Source: Apodospora peruviana | Taxonomy: Eukaryota > Ascomycota > Sordariomycetes > Sordariales > Lasiosphaeriaceae | Direction of reading: 5' to 3' | Length of the DNA stretch: 64,000 bases | Assembly: GCA_033439685.1 (NCBI GenBank) | Contig: JAUEDM010000005.1 | Location: 186,001 to 250,000, forward strand | In this document: in pieces, positions 25,148 through 36,839 of the stretch | Layout: every line of letters starts with the position of its first letter | How positions within the stretch are numbered: position 1 is the stretch's first letter | Position numbers and translations under genes: made by a program | Notes under the pieces: generated by a model | Databases searched by the model: none | Seen by the model: the letters and a program-made list of their open reading frames with translations, nothing else | Told to the model about the DNA's origin: nothing

Positions 25148-26690
25148 CTATATTACTTGGGTCGCCACCGTGGGTCCAGTCATGCTGCCCGGTTTCTGCG
25201 GTTCATAATATCCACCTTCTGGTATTGATGGCTCGGTGGCCGATGTAACAGGCCGGTCTTTGAGCACCGCGCTCTTACCGGACAGCTCGTAGTAGCTCGG
25301 CGGAGATGAACCGACGAGCTCGGCTTTCGGGCCGCTCGTGTAAGCAAACGAAGGCTTTCCAAAAATTGCTAGGCCACGGCGTTTCCTTAGCATGCACCAC
25401 CAGATCGCCGCTGCCAGGAGAAGTAAGACTCCAAGAATTCCGCCTACAATGCCGCCGACGAGGGCGGCGTGGTTGGCAGACTTGTTTGGATCGTCTTCTT
25501 CTGCTGAAGTGGTCGATGAGGAGTTCCCACCACTACCTGAACCAGAACCCGGAGTTGGTGTCGCGCTGCTTGGGGGCAGGGTGTTACCGTCCTTATCTGT
25601 TACGACGGCAGATGAAGAGCCTGCCAACACCGTTTTGTCGCCACTTGAAGAAGCTCCGTCGTCTTCGTCATCCAGTGTCCCTGGTAATGATGAGGAGCCA
25701 CTGGATGCTGCTCCTTTCGTAGGCGAAGACCTATCACTCCCGTCAGATCCCGATCCGCCTGCTCCAGAACCTGAACCTGAACCTGAACCTGAACCGGATC
25801 TCAACCCAGGACCTGCCCCCGTCCCCCCCGAACCGGATCCCGAACCAGACCCAGTATCAGAAGAATCTGAGCCTGTCCCGGACCCCGATCCCGGTGGTGT
25901 TGACTCAGATCCCGAACCCGATCCAGTGTCACCGGAGCTCGAACCCGATCCAGTGTCACCGGAGCTCGAACCCGAACCTGCACCCGTTCCTGTCCCGGAA
26001 CCAGACCCCGACCCGGATCCTGTATCACCCGAATTCGAACCGGTGCTCGCCTTTGTCGTAGGTTCTGCCTGTTTTGCGGTAGTCGCAGGCACGACCACGA
26101 CAGGTGCCGCGGTTGTCTTTGGCGGTGCCGCCGGCGGTTTCGCCGAGACGACGGCGCCGTTCACGATGAGGAACCCCTTCTCGTTGTCGCAGCAGGTCTG
26201 CGCAAAGTCCCCCGATCCGCAGCACAGACTACCGTCGCTGCACACGGTGATGAGGGTGTCGATCGACGAGTATGGCACTCCCGCGTTATCTAATTACCCC
26301 CATGGTCGGTCAGTTGGTCATATCCATGAGCAGATACTGCCTGAAGAGAAACATACTCAACTGCTCCGACGCGCACAGTTTCAAGCATGCCGGGTCCTTC
26401 CACGTCGGATCCGTGCAGCTCTCCCGCCATAATATCTTGTTGCCGCCGTTGTAGCAGAGGCCGTTGTCTCGGCAGGTATCGAAGGATTTCGTGTTGCAGC
26501 ACATACTGTGTCCGCTGCCGCTCTTGCAAGGCTTGTATGCGTCGGCGCTGATGCCCGGCATCGTGTTCCTGTCGACACCGTTCGGTAGATAGCACGACCC
26601 TGCGAGAGCGCCTGGGGCCATCACTGCCCATGTCCCAACCGCCGCCCTAAGGAGTGACCATGTCGACGTCGGGGGCAGCGACGACGACAT
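25148..26690 (-). CDS. Ser/Gly-rich single-pass surface protein (Mid2-like architecture)
   Basis: Minus-strand exons 26690-26357 and 26289-25148 give 491 aa. The signal peptide (~residues 1-31) precedes a Cys-rich ectodomain of ~110 residues with CCNTKSFDTCRDNGLCYNGG and, after the intron, CSDGSLCCGSGDFAQTCC. A long stalk of GSGSGS/GDTGSG repeats with Ser/Thr O-glycosylation potential follows. One TM helix (VGGIVGGILGVLLLLAAAIWW) precedes a basic stop-transfer CMLRKRR, and a ~90-residue cytosolic tail contains PPSYYEL. This layout matches fungal wall-associated sensors or Mid2-domain proteins at the plasma membrane, and sensing is an inference. The start at 26690 is the first true ATG; an upstream in-frame GTG at 26702 is not used as a start here. 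The stalk DNA contains a perfect 27 bp tandem duplication (25920-25973). Confidence 0.82.
25920..25973. repeat. 27 bp perfect tandem duplication in the stalk coding region
   Basis: Positions 25920-25946 and 25947-25973 are identical. Each unit encodes nine residues of the Gly/Ser stalk on the minus strand, so copy-number change would keep the frame. Flanking DNA is made of diverged versions of the same GA-A-CC-GA unit. Confidence 0.85.
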
Positions 26691-27824
26691 TTTTGGCTGC
26701 ACGTCGCAAGGTCGTGAATGAGCGGAACAGGGTCGATTCGGATTGATGATACGGTAACAAAGGAAATGGAAAGAGTGTAAGAAAGCAGAGAATGGAAAAG
26801 AAAATCACGATGCAGGAGAACGCGGCGCGGTCAACATCAAGCCCATACCCATGGATACATATCGCTGGGGGCGTCGGCAGGGGGTTCTTTCGTTCATTCA
26901 AGGGGAGCATCATGCGCTAACTCCATGTTGACCGCCGAGGAACTTGGTGCATTCCTGACATACATCGAACGTCAAAGGTTCTTCAAGTTGTTTGCCCTGA
27001 CATATCACTCTGTTCTTACCATATCACATATGTCTGCAACTCAAGCTCGCCTCTATCCTTCATGTCAACCAGAACCTCTTTCAAGTCCTGATAAAGCTTG
27101 AAACTGGTCGGTACCATTCCCTACCTTTTCTTTGCCAAGATACCCGACGAGAAGGATCACAACGCAATCTCGCTGGCAGACCTTAGCAAAAGACTAGCTT
27201 GCATAAGGGTCGACGGTCCTTTTGTAAACCCCGGAAAACCCACAGTCAAGGCGGCCAATCATCATGTTCGTGCACCGCCCCTTGTCCTTGATGTCCAAAA
27301 GGGGGAGATCCTCTCCATCTAGTCTTTGGTCCAACCGACCATATCCTAATTCCTAATTCTAGTACCTTTGTCAGCATTCAATGGCCCTCTCTTTCGTCAA
27401 GCGCCAGGCCGCAACGGGGTCCTTTGGCGCCCAAGGCCCGGAGATCCGCATCACCGGCCATTGCAACGTCCGGGCGACGACTTTCGCGGAGCCGCAACCG
27501 GAACCACCCCTGTGGGGGGGGGGGGGGGGGGAGCAGACCAGCTAGCTCTCTTGGAACAATGGCTGCTGCTAGTTCCGTCTCCGATGCAGCGTTTCGGGCC
27601 GCCCAAGTCTTATGTTTGACACAGCCACTGCCTCTACGTTGAGAACTGTTCATGACTTATCGACGAGTAGAACAAGCCATTGTACTCCAAACAGTTCCTG
27701 AAAATGCAAGTCAAGAAACATGGCAGTTACATTTCTGGGGGCATGACCACCCCAGGTCAAACTATATACACAAGCCAGATACCGCCTTTACCATTTTCAT
27801 CTCATCACCCAGCTGGTTAAAGAT
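26691..27824. other. intergenic with an 18-base G homopolymer
   Basis: This lies between two minus-strand genes and should hold the promoter of the surface-protein gene and the 3' flank of the protease gene. No gene is supported. A pure G run of 18 bases lies at 27514-27531 (C on the minus strand), inside frames that would encode polyglycine or polyproline and are likely spurious. Confidence 0.5.
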
Positions 27825-29345
27825 TCAGTACTTGGTCCTCGTAGCAAACCGCATCTCGTTCAAGCCGACATCAAACACGGCAACAACATTCGACAAGAAC
27901 GTTACACCCAGCACCCACGGTGAGTAATCACTATCAGTGACACCAATACGGCACCACACGCCCTCGTCGTCCTCCTTGCGCGTACTCTGCCTCAGCAAAT
28001 CCTCGGGCTGGATATAGAACGTCTGCGTCCCAATCTGCACGCCGAAGGTCGGCACTGTAGCGTTGCACGGCGCAAAATACAAGCCCGTGCCGGGCATATA
28101 TCTCGCAGGCGGGTCAAAACTCTTATAAAGCTGGGTGACCATTTCTAATTTTCATCATTAGCCCACCCTACACTCAGTCATCAAGGAAGAAAACTCACCA
28201 GTGGGCAGGATACTCAACGTAGACCCAGCATCAATAAGCACCGGGAACCTAGTCGTATTCCTCGTCGGTTCTGGCACCATCGCATTCGTCGCGTTACTGC
28301 TGTGGGCCGTCTTCCCAAAGACATACGCGTCCGCAACAATGATGTACATGCCCAGCTCCTTGGTAGCAACAGCCCACCCATCAATGAGATCCATTGACTG
28401 AATCGGCGTCCGCGCCCAAGTGGAGTTATCGTACGAAACAGGCGGCAGGCCGCCGAGCGCTAGATAGCTTGTCTCCTTCTGGCCGCCGTTAGTAATGGGC
28501 GCCTTGGAGCCGGCAACCGTGGTCTGGTCCTCGTCCCGCGACAGCGCAATACTGAAAATCGGCTCCGCAACGAGCTTGTTTTTCCACATGGTGAAAAAGA
28601 TGGGGTCGTACGGCTCCTTTGTCTGTTCGCCGCCGTCGAGAGACGTCAACAACGGGTAGGCTAGACCTAGGAGACCAGACACGCGGTTGTCGCCGTACCA
28701 GTACGTGTAGTTGACGATCGCCAAACGCTGGTGGTGCGCCGTTAGCCCGCCGACGGTGACGTCCTCGTACCCGAAGTAGCCCTGGACAAAAGTGCCGTCG
28801 CCGTAGGCGCGGCCAAAGACTACGTCCGGTACCAGTCCGCCGGAGAGATTTCCCTTCAGACCTGCGCCGAGGCCGCAGTCTGGTTTCTTGTCTCGTGTCA
28901 ACACCGCTGCGATGATGTAAATTAGATGTCGGGATGGGAAACTTACTTTGCCGGGCTCCCAGTAGTACGAGACACATTGATAAGGCTGCTGCACGAGCCA
29001 GGTGTCGCTGGACCCGGTGTCCACGGAGACCGGGATGGTCTCCCTCCCGACCTTGATGTCGACTATGTAGTAGATATCGTGCACGTTGGTCAAGTTGGCC
29101 GAGACATCGCCCCGGCGCCGCAGGTGCGGCGAGCTGTAGTCAGGTGCACGGGCTGACGGAATGTGCGCGCGCATGGGCATGATGTGTGAAGAGACGGCAT
29201 CGCGGACGTCGGCTTGGTCAATGTGCACGCCCACGCTGTTTCCACTCGCCTGGCGGAGCGCAGCAACTGGCGATAGTGCTGTTGCCACAAGCACGAGGGC
29301 TGCTGCTGCTGATGCTGCTGCTGCTGCTCTGAAGGGGTTCCCCAT
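27825..29345 (-). CDS. secreted aspartic protease (peptidase family A1)
   Basis: Minus-strand exons 29345-28947, 28886-28199 and 28144-27825 give 468 aa. The signal peptide spans residues 1-29. A propeptide ends near the RRRGD segment, and the pepsin-fold domain follows. The two catalytic aspartates are in VDTGSSDTW (N-lobe) and IDAGSTLSILP (C-lobe), the latter with Ala for the usual Ser/Thr after Asp. The flap RAYGDGTFVQG is present. Cys pairs and several N-glycosylation sequons (NLT, NLS, NYT, NST, NAT, NTT) fit an extracellular enzyme. There is no C-terminal GPI-like hydrophobic tail. The first intron (28887-28946, 60 bp) has no stop and is a multiple of three, so it could be retained and add 20 residues; splicing gives WEPGKKPDCGLG. 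The second intron joins ILPTEMVTQLY. Confidence 0.88.
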
Positions 29346-30103
29346 GATAGTGGATGAGGAGGGAGCAGGACACTCTGATTCGATGTCCTAACGGAGAAAC
29401 TGGTGTTTCTCTGTCGGGAAAGAAGCAACAGAAAGCAGCGGAGAATTTGTTTCGATAATGAGCCGCACTGCGCAGGTATATGAACTGAGTTGTTCCCCAC
29501 ATATAGAGACACAAATGTTTGGCGCCGGCATCGCGTTGGCAGGGTATAAGCATCCCATTTGCCGGCATGGAGAAGATCTCGCTGGTAAATTAGATTGCCG
29601 TTTATATATGACCTGGGGAAGCGTGATCTTACGCACTCTAAATCTTTTGCCGTGCTGAGCTCACACGGTCTTACTAGATCTGCCCGCCACCAATGTTTAG
29701 CCTGTAACGAAGGATTGGGACTGACTTGAGCTGGTGCCGCCGCCCACTTTTTGTTTCTATTGTCTATTTGTACGTCTGCAGGAGGCCGGCTTGCATGATG
29801 ACGGCAGTTTCTTGGCAACATCTTACCTTCCCTTATCCCGATACTTGTTCTAGTAATAAGCCGTCGTCAGTCGCGTCAAGGGTCTTTGGGCGAGATGAAT
29901 GACACTGACACGGGCGGGCTTTAAGGGTATTTCTGAAGCTTTTGTTTATGCAAACTATCATAATATTAGATGACCAGCAGTAGATTGTGATGAATACCAA
30001 AGTATTGGAATCCAAGCCCTGCGAATGCATAATGTTCTTTTTTTCGCTCCCTCTTCCAAAATGAAAGGTCCGTGGTCTTACATCGGGTCGTTCCAAATCC
30101 TTA
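29346..30103. other. intergenic, protease promoter side
   Basis: No gene seen. It contains the upstream region of the minus-strand protease and the 3' end of the F-box relic. The adjoining A-rich tract (about 30130-30205) lies just past the last coding-like stretch of the relic. Confidence 0.4.
29601..29608 (-). promoter_or_regulatory. possible TATA element of the aspartic protease gene
   Basis: TATATAAA reads on the minus strand about 256 bp upstream of the protease ATG. The distance is long but possible for a fungal gene with an extended leader. This is motif evidence only. Confidence 0.3.
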
Positions 30104-32111
30104 TCAAAGATTGAACGCAAAGGAAAGCTCTAAAAAGAAAAAGAAAAAAGAAAAAAGGGAAATAATCTGGAAAACGAGAAAAATAAAAACAAAAACAGTA
30201 TTATTCACATACCGACCGCGCTTGTTTGCCAACATCAAGCCAGCCTTTGGTGAAGCTGGGATAATCGGTGCCTTTCGCAACCACCTGCTTGTATACCCAG
30301 CGGTCTCCAATCTCTGCGCGTCACGCAAGACCTCAAAAATGCCCCTACCGACCAGCGCCACGCCATCGTTCCAATCCACCGCGTTCTTTTCTCCAGAAGA
30401 AAGAAGGTGGTGGTGCAGGCGCCTGCTGTCGTTCAGCTCTCCCTCGCCCAGCCAGAGCTTCACTTTTCCTCGTTGAAACTCCTCGGCGTGCCAGCCGAGG
30501 GAATAGGTCCCAATAAGCGACGCAAACTCGTCCCAACTGGAAAAAGGGTACGACGACGAGAACAGCAGCCCTAGAACCTTGAACTGCGGGTGCGGATGTC
30601 ATTTCTTCGCGGTTGCGTTCGCCAGATGCATGACCTCAGACTTCAAGCAGCTGCACTCGAGGTCCTTGGGAATCGAAAACACGATCAGCTCGCGGAGGCT
30701 GGGCATCTCTCGACAATGGTGAGGAGGGTGTTGTTTTTTTCGGGTGTCCCACTCGAGGTTATTTGCTTGAATCTGCAGCTTCTCGAGCGCGGAGAATGGG
30801 TTGAAACGAAATGGGGAGATCCGACGGTAGAAACTAGCTTCGAGCTCGGCTTCGTCGAACCAACCGTTCGAGTTCCAGTGCTCTGCGGCATGTGCGATGA
30901 TGAGGAGGTTCTGCAGGGACGATGATGCCGAAGAGAGGGCGAGGGCGTCCACGACCTGGGCCGGGCTCGCGGGCGTCGATTCGTGGTTGGGAACCCTCTC
31001 CGGGTAGATATTGATGGTGAAGTTCTTCAGGTTGGTGGTGGTGGTGGTGGCGGTGCATGCCAGCAAGAGGGCCGTCAGGGTTTCGCCGTCTCCGCTCCAG
31101 GCGAACAAGTCCAATGTTATCAGAGCAGAAGACTTGACAACGGCGCTGCCGGTGGTGCAGGTGAACGGCCCGCCCTCCAACGACAGATTCTCAAGACTGG
31201 GCGCGCGGCTGAGAAGGTGAGTGAGGTCGATTGGCTTCAGGTCGAGACCCGGAGGATGCTTGAATAGTTGTGCCTCCGGCACGCGTGCAAGGACGATCTC
31301 GATACTGGTCAGGTAAGGGAAGCTGACCTCGTGCTCTGCTCTGCCGTGCGGGCGACGAGGTCCCAGCCCAGCGACAGCGGTTCCGACCAGGCAGGATCTC
31401 TTACTCTTAGGCGATCGAGGAAATCGAAAGAAAATCATATTGGGCATCGTTTTGTGGATGTGCAACCCCAGCGTGGTGATGTTCGTTGCCGCGCGCAGCA
31501 GAACCACTGGCGCCTTCGGCCGTGAGTTCCATGTCACCCTCCCAATAGCTGGGCAGCTCGACCAGATCTCTTTCCGTGATGGCGGCCAGGCGCTCATCTG
31601 GCTTGTGCCTCTTCACCTTGGCCATGTTCTCGGTGCTTTCCCTCTTGGTCATGTGCAGCAGATCAACACTTGCCGACGACTGGCTTCTTGGGGAGTCAGT
31701 CCACGCAGCCGTGTACTCCATCCGCAGGGTCCGAGTGAGCTGTCCGATCTGGGGATTGGCGATCATCGTGTGGAGGTACTTGACAAACTCTTCATGGCGG
31801 CCCGGACCGTTGCGGTAGAGCATCCACTGGACGCGAGCGTGGAAGCGTCGACAGGTCCGCCCCAGCCGCACCAGGGCACTTCTGCACATCCGTTTGGCCA
31901 AGACCGAATTATGGTCGCGCTGGGGTTCATAGACCATTTCGCAGATTTTGAGCAGGAGCTCGTCGGGTAGCTTGAGTATGGCGTTTGGCGTCGTCGTCTT
32001 TGGCCTCAGCTGACGGCTGGCCTGTCCCAAATCCCTTTTCTTGAGGGGCATCATATCTGCGGGATTGTTGTGTTCGTGATCAAGCGATTGTGCTTTGCGT
32101 TTTGCGGCCAT
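30104..32111 (-). pseudogene. broken F-box protein gene (substrate-adaptor type)
   Basis: From the ATG at 32111 the frame encodes a basic N-terminus, then an F-box (ILKLPDELLLKICEMVY, with RLGRTCRRFHARVQWMLYR). It runs to about ELPSYWEGDMELTAEG near 31515. There the homologous reading jumps one base to VVLLRAATNITTLGLHI; the original frame dies at 31407. The second frame continues with Leu-rich repeat-like segments (LLSRAPSLENLSLEGGPF) until TGA 30601-30599. The same frame is then open for another ~165 codons of protein-like sequence (FKVLGLLFSSSYPFSSWDEF through GIFEVLRDAQRL), fading out in an A-rich tract. F-box proteins recruit substrates to SCF ubiquitin ligases. With one frameshift and one premature stop and no suitable splice sites, I call it a relic. 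A sequencing error could explain the frameshift alone. Confidence 0.7.
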
Positions 32112-32851
32112 GTATTTGAGATGGATATGCAGCTGAGCCCAGGCAAGTCGCAGAGAGTAGTATGTGAGATGGGAGTGGATTGAGAAGGTTAATGCTAGGG
32201 GAGGAGTGAGATTAAGTCTCAATATATACGGCAACAAGGAAGGAGCGTGGCAAATAAATAGTAGAAAGACTCAATGAGTTCTGTATAAAATATATTCAAA
32301 TATTTATTTCTAGAGTCAGCTTTATACTTTTAGATTGCAAACTCTGATTAAAGTACAAAAAAGTGGGATTTTTCTCAGACTTAATCGAGTGTTATAGGGT
32401 AGTACTATTTGTCTGCCATAGACCTTTCGCCCCATATATACGACTCATACACATCCAGCACTTCAGTTCATTTCTAGTTCTAATTACGTTAAACCTGTTG
32501 CAGTAGACACAAGATACTTAAAGCTTTATATAAATTATCAGATTTCTGTTTGCCGAGCTTACCTCTCTTACCGCATCCCCTAGTCTAGTACCTCGCAACT
32601 TCAGTTAGTCGACCATTAGCTGGAAAGCCCAGCATTTTATCTATTAATAACCTAAAGGGTTTTGTTCGTAGAATCTACAGTGTCTTTCAAGCATTCGCTA
32701 GCACCTTGCCAAGTTCAGTTCAGTTCAGTGGACCATTGTCTATGCTCCAGAAAGGAAAGCGTCCTGATGGCAACCTTATCTGATTCATGAGTCACCATCT
32801 AAGTTTTGATGTGAAGTAAAGATCCAGAAATCATCGATCACAAGTTGACTT
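32112..32851. other. AT-rich block flanking the F-box relic
   Basis: About 32230-32850 is clearly more A/T-rich than its surroundings (for example TATAAAATATATTCAAATATTTATTT near 32284, shown here only in part). It has no open frames of length. It may be a RIP-degraded repeat, but no partner copy or terminal repeat is visible in this window. Confidence 0.45.
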
Positions 32852-34604
32852 TCAGCCCCTCGTGACCGGCGTCAACAGCACGTGCAGCGGACCCTTCAAC
32901 CACAAGTTGAACGACCTCTGGCTTGTGATCCAGTGTTCGGCTTCCTTCTCGTCCGCAAACGCAACATCCCAGTTCCAAATCAGTCGTGCAAAGATGAGCC
33001 TCATCTCCACATATGCCAAGCTAATCACCAGAAAAGGGTGTCAGTTACACACTCCTACCAGTTCCGTAAAAGGGGTAATGTCCGACCTACTTCTTACCGA
33101 TACAGTTCCGTGGTCCGACAGAAAACGGCTCCACGGCCTCGCGGCGATCATTCACGAATCTCGGATCGCGAGACCCATCATCCGCATCGAGCCAGCGCTC
33201 GGGGTGGAACTCGTCAGCCAAAGCAAAGTTCTTGCTGCTGTAGCTCATCGCCCACGCCCAGATATCCAACATCGTCTGCACCAGTGCACATCAACCGTCA
33301 GCAACAAAACATAAACCCTTTTCCCGAGAAAAGTGCTTACCCCTTCAGGAACATGCCTCCCGCAAATCACGTCCCCACCAGGCTGACATGTCCTCGGCAA
33401 CGCCGGCGGCACAGGCGGATACATCCTCATCGCCTCCTCCAGCACGGCAAGCATGTACTTGAGTTTCTGTACGCTATGCATATCAATTTCCTCTTCCCTG
33501 CGGAACGCACCCCTTACCTCAGCAGCCAACCTTTTCTGTACGTCGGGGTGCTTGCAAACAAAGTACGTCGCCCCGGACAGGGCAGTGGCAGTGGTCTCGG
33601 ACCCAGCCAACACAACAAGTCGCATGTTCTGGTCGATCTCCTGTCTCGTCAGGGTGACCCCGTCCTCAGTCTTGGCATTAAACAAGGCGTCGACAAAGTC
33701 CGGCCGGCCGGTCGTCAGTTCCAGCCGCTTGGATATCTGCTGGGAAGCAAAGTCGCCCTGTTGCTGTTGGGGCTTGCCGATGCCTAATACTTTGCGGAGC
33801 ACCGGCAACAGGCGAGGAATATACCACCTCGCGGCAACCATCATGCCGAACTGGCCCACACTGTTGAACAGTGTATTGATCCAGGGATGGTAGCTCGACG
33901 TGGCGAGACAATCGAACGGCGCGCCGAAGGCAAGATCGCCGATGATATCGAATGTGGTGAAGTTGAACCACGAGACAATATTCACCGTCGTTGGCTGGTC
34001 ATTATTCTTTTGTACCAGGGTCCGGAGTCTGTTGATGAGAAGGTCGATGTACTGCGCTATCAGGGGGTACTGCTCCTGCATGACTTTTGCGGAAAACCCG
34101 TGAGCGAGAGCGCGTCGGGCGCGGGTGTGGTCTTCGCGGTTCGCACCCAGCATCGTGAACCGGGAGAAGAAGTAGAAATCCACGTCTTTGCCGTTTTCTC
34201 CTTGTCCGGCTTTCCGGTGGCCGCGGATGTCGCGCCATGCAGCCGGGTCGGTGTAAGACAGACGGTTCGGCGCCACGCGCACGATCTCGCCATATTTTTC
34301 GTGGAGGTGTGGGATGATGAATGACTGTTTGCCCGAGAGCCATGTTTTTGCGTATGGGAGGTTGGTTGCCGCCCAGAGCTTGGGGCCCGGGTAGTCCCTG
34401 AGCGGGTGGAAGTAGAGGTTGTAGATTATGTAGGAGGCGGAGAGGGCGATGCCCTGAGGATTAGGCGAGTGATTATCAGACCTGAACGGACAAGCATGGT
34501 TTGGGAGGAGAGGAGGAGGGCGCGCTTACCACCAACAGGATGATCAGAGGTAATGCTGTGAAAAGGGATAGCCCAAAGGCTGTATGCAGGTTGAGGATAG
34601 CCAT
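32852..34604 (-). CDS. cytochrome P450 monooxygenase (isotrichodermin C-15 hydroxylase-like)
   Basis: Minus-strand exons 34604-34530, 34453-33341, 33275-33091 and 33020-32852 give 513 aa. Exon 1 is a 25-residue membrane anchor. The rest follows the class II fungal P450 plan: YNLYFHPLRDYPGPKLWA, WFNFTTFDIIGDLAFG, I-helix AGSETT at 308-313, K-helix ExxR in EEAMRMYPPVP, FHPERW, and heme loop FSVGPRNCIGKN with ligand C454. The last intron splits the heme loop after K; using donor GTAGGT restores GKNLAYVEMRLILARLIW. It would act at the ER membrane with a CPR partner. The closest recalled relatives are CYP65-like hydroxylases of sesquiterpene or polyketide pathways, but no backbone enzyme is nearby, so a detoxification role is equally possible. 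Confidence 0.9.
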
Positions 34605-36839
34605 GGCTGCTGCTGAATTCTCGGGCCCAGAAGTTTCTTTTGCCTTTACTGGAATATCTTATGCGGGAGAGGGAGGGATGTCACCTTAAATACATGGGCA
34701 TCGGTACCTTCTTGGTTACCGTTCTGCTCCCGCAGGTGCAGAAAGGAGTGCGGAGCGTGGGCCCTAATGCAACAGGCATTCAAATTTTTCTTGTCCACTC
34801 GCATGCCTGGATTTTAACGATTCACTTACCGGTTTCTGCCACCCGATACGCTCTCCCACCCGATACGTTCCTTTCTAATCCCCATCACGATCAGATTTAT
34901 CAGATGTGCACACGTGCTAACCTGAGGGAGTTGTCCTGGCCCACAGCACGGGCTCAACAGTGATGAGATAGAATGAATCGGGTGTGAGAAACCGCTACGG
35001 GTATTACAAACCGTTGGTGCCTGTGACTTGTACCAGGCCCCAGGGATAAAAATTCACCACCTTTGGGCACTTGTTATGACTCTACAATCAGATCTGACTA
35101 CCTACCGTGAGATGCTACGGTATCGATCATCACATGCTTGTGACATGATCGTATATGTCGGGGCTCCATATTAATTCGGGATGTTTCCCCAGTTCATATT
35201 GATTAGCAGATCAAAACCGGGGTTCCAGGGGCGGCTGGGGATTCTTTCACACTGTCCTCGCGTATTATATAGAGTGTAGCAATACGGTATATGTAGTGTG
35301 CTGACGTGAGCTTAAAGAGGGTTACGTTCCGCGGTACTGATGTACGGAGGAGGCAGTGCGCATGCTATGTCGCTAAAGCATTTCAAGTCGGCGTTTTGGA
35401 GACTGGACTAAACGGGGTTCATTCCGTCCTTGTTTGGGGACCACCCTCCTCTCTCCATCACTTTCGTTATCGGGCATGTGCATCATTATTGCAGGTTGAG
35501 ATAAGAAACGAATGGCTAAGCGTTGTTGGGTTACCGAGGAGGGTAAAAGAGGGAGCGGGTGTTATGCAACGGGAGCGGGTGTTACGCTGTAGTTGCTGCA
35601 AGTAGTTGACAAGTAAGTGCCCGGTAGCCAACATGAAAGCTGCAAAGACAACATGCAAGAAATCTACCTACCTATCCTTCTTCCCTGATTCCTGCCGGAA
35701 CTCGAACCGTTCTGGTAGCTGGCAATAACGCGCCTGTACCGTCTTGGTGGGTTTACATGACATTTTTGCTTGATAATGCATGTACCGTTCCTGTACCCGC
35801 TGTATGGCCGTGCGGTGGTGCACGCAATACGGATATGATTATGTGCACTAGGGTAGTGCCATCTCACCGGATGCTTGTATTGACCACTGGTCAGCTTGGA
35901 ACTAAGTCTAGGCCTGAAATGGGTAGGTGGTTGTGCCGAATGCTGATAAATATTCCTTACGGATTAGTGTCTATGCATCCACTGGCAATATCACTTCATG
36001 GTGTGGGTGGATGGTTGCATAGTATCGAAGATGACGCCGGCGCTGCTGATTGGACGAGAACCACATGCTGATGATGACGTGTGATACGCCTTACGGGCTG
36101 CCGTAATACGCCCTCTGAAAAGTGAGGGTTGACGACAAGAAGCTGTTTACTGACAATCTTTCGGAGGTGAGAAGTGACTTGCAGAGACATTCGTCCTTGA
36201 CATGAGTACGGTGTGGCCGGTGAGATGGCAGACCTCGACACGTCAGTGCCTTGGCGTTAACGTAGGTACTCAGGAAGGAAGGAAGCGTCGGCCGAGACGG
36301 CATCAAGCGGATGATTGCGCCGAGGAAGTTTGGCAAGAAAACCTAAGTAGGTAGGTATTTTGACTCAGTCCTTTCGTTGTATCAACGATGTTTCAGCACC
36401 GGTTCGTCTGTACTTATCATCAGTGCTTCACATCTGGTTCATGTTATGGCTACTAACTTGCACTTGACTAATCAACTTTCATGAAAATTACTGCGCTTGA
36501 TCCATGGTAACGTTGTTGCAGGACGTGGCGAAGGCTGTTATGGTCCACGCCATCGGGAATAAATATGAACATCCGGATGGTAAGAGAGAGTCACCAAACT
36601 CCAAATTACAAGTACTACCGAACTGAAGATGATTAACGCCTCAAAAATACATGACATCAGATTATCTACTGATTACTATTCCTAATTCCTCGCTAATGAT
36701 TACTCCAGGACAAACTCTCGAGTCTTTTGCTTGCAAAACAATGATTTACCGCTGAAATAATTAAACCCGATTTACCCAGCCCCTATTCTCCGATAGTGTT
36801 TCCCGGACGACGATCTAAACTTCTGGGCTATTGACCATC
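34605..36839. other. 2.2 kb gene-free region
   Basis: Both flanking genes are minus-strand, so the left part is the P450 promoter. The open frames are short and unrelated to families I know. The stretch from about 36560 to 36800 is A/T-rich. It may hold decayed sequence, but I cannot name it. Confidence 0.45.

Noticed and set aside
25392..26432. 346-codon plus-strand frame rich in Pro/Glu/Asp
   Set aside because: It is the antisense shadow of the Ser/Gly-rich stalk of the minus-strand surface protein, which has a signal peptide, Cys motifs and a TM helix.
32882..33787. 301-codon plus-strand frame
   Set aside because: It is antisense to the P450, whose heme loop, ExxR and I-helix motifs prove the minus strand is coding.
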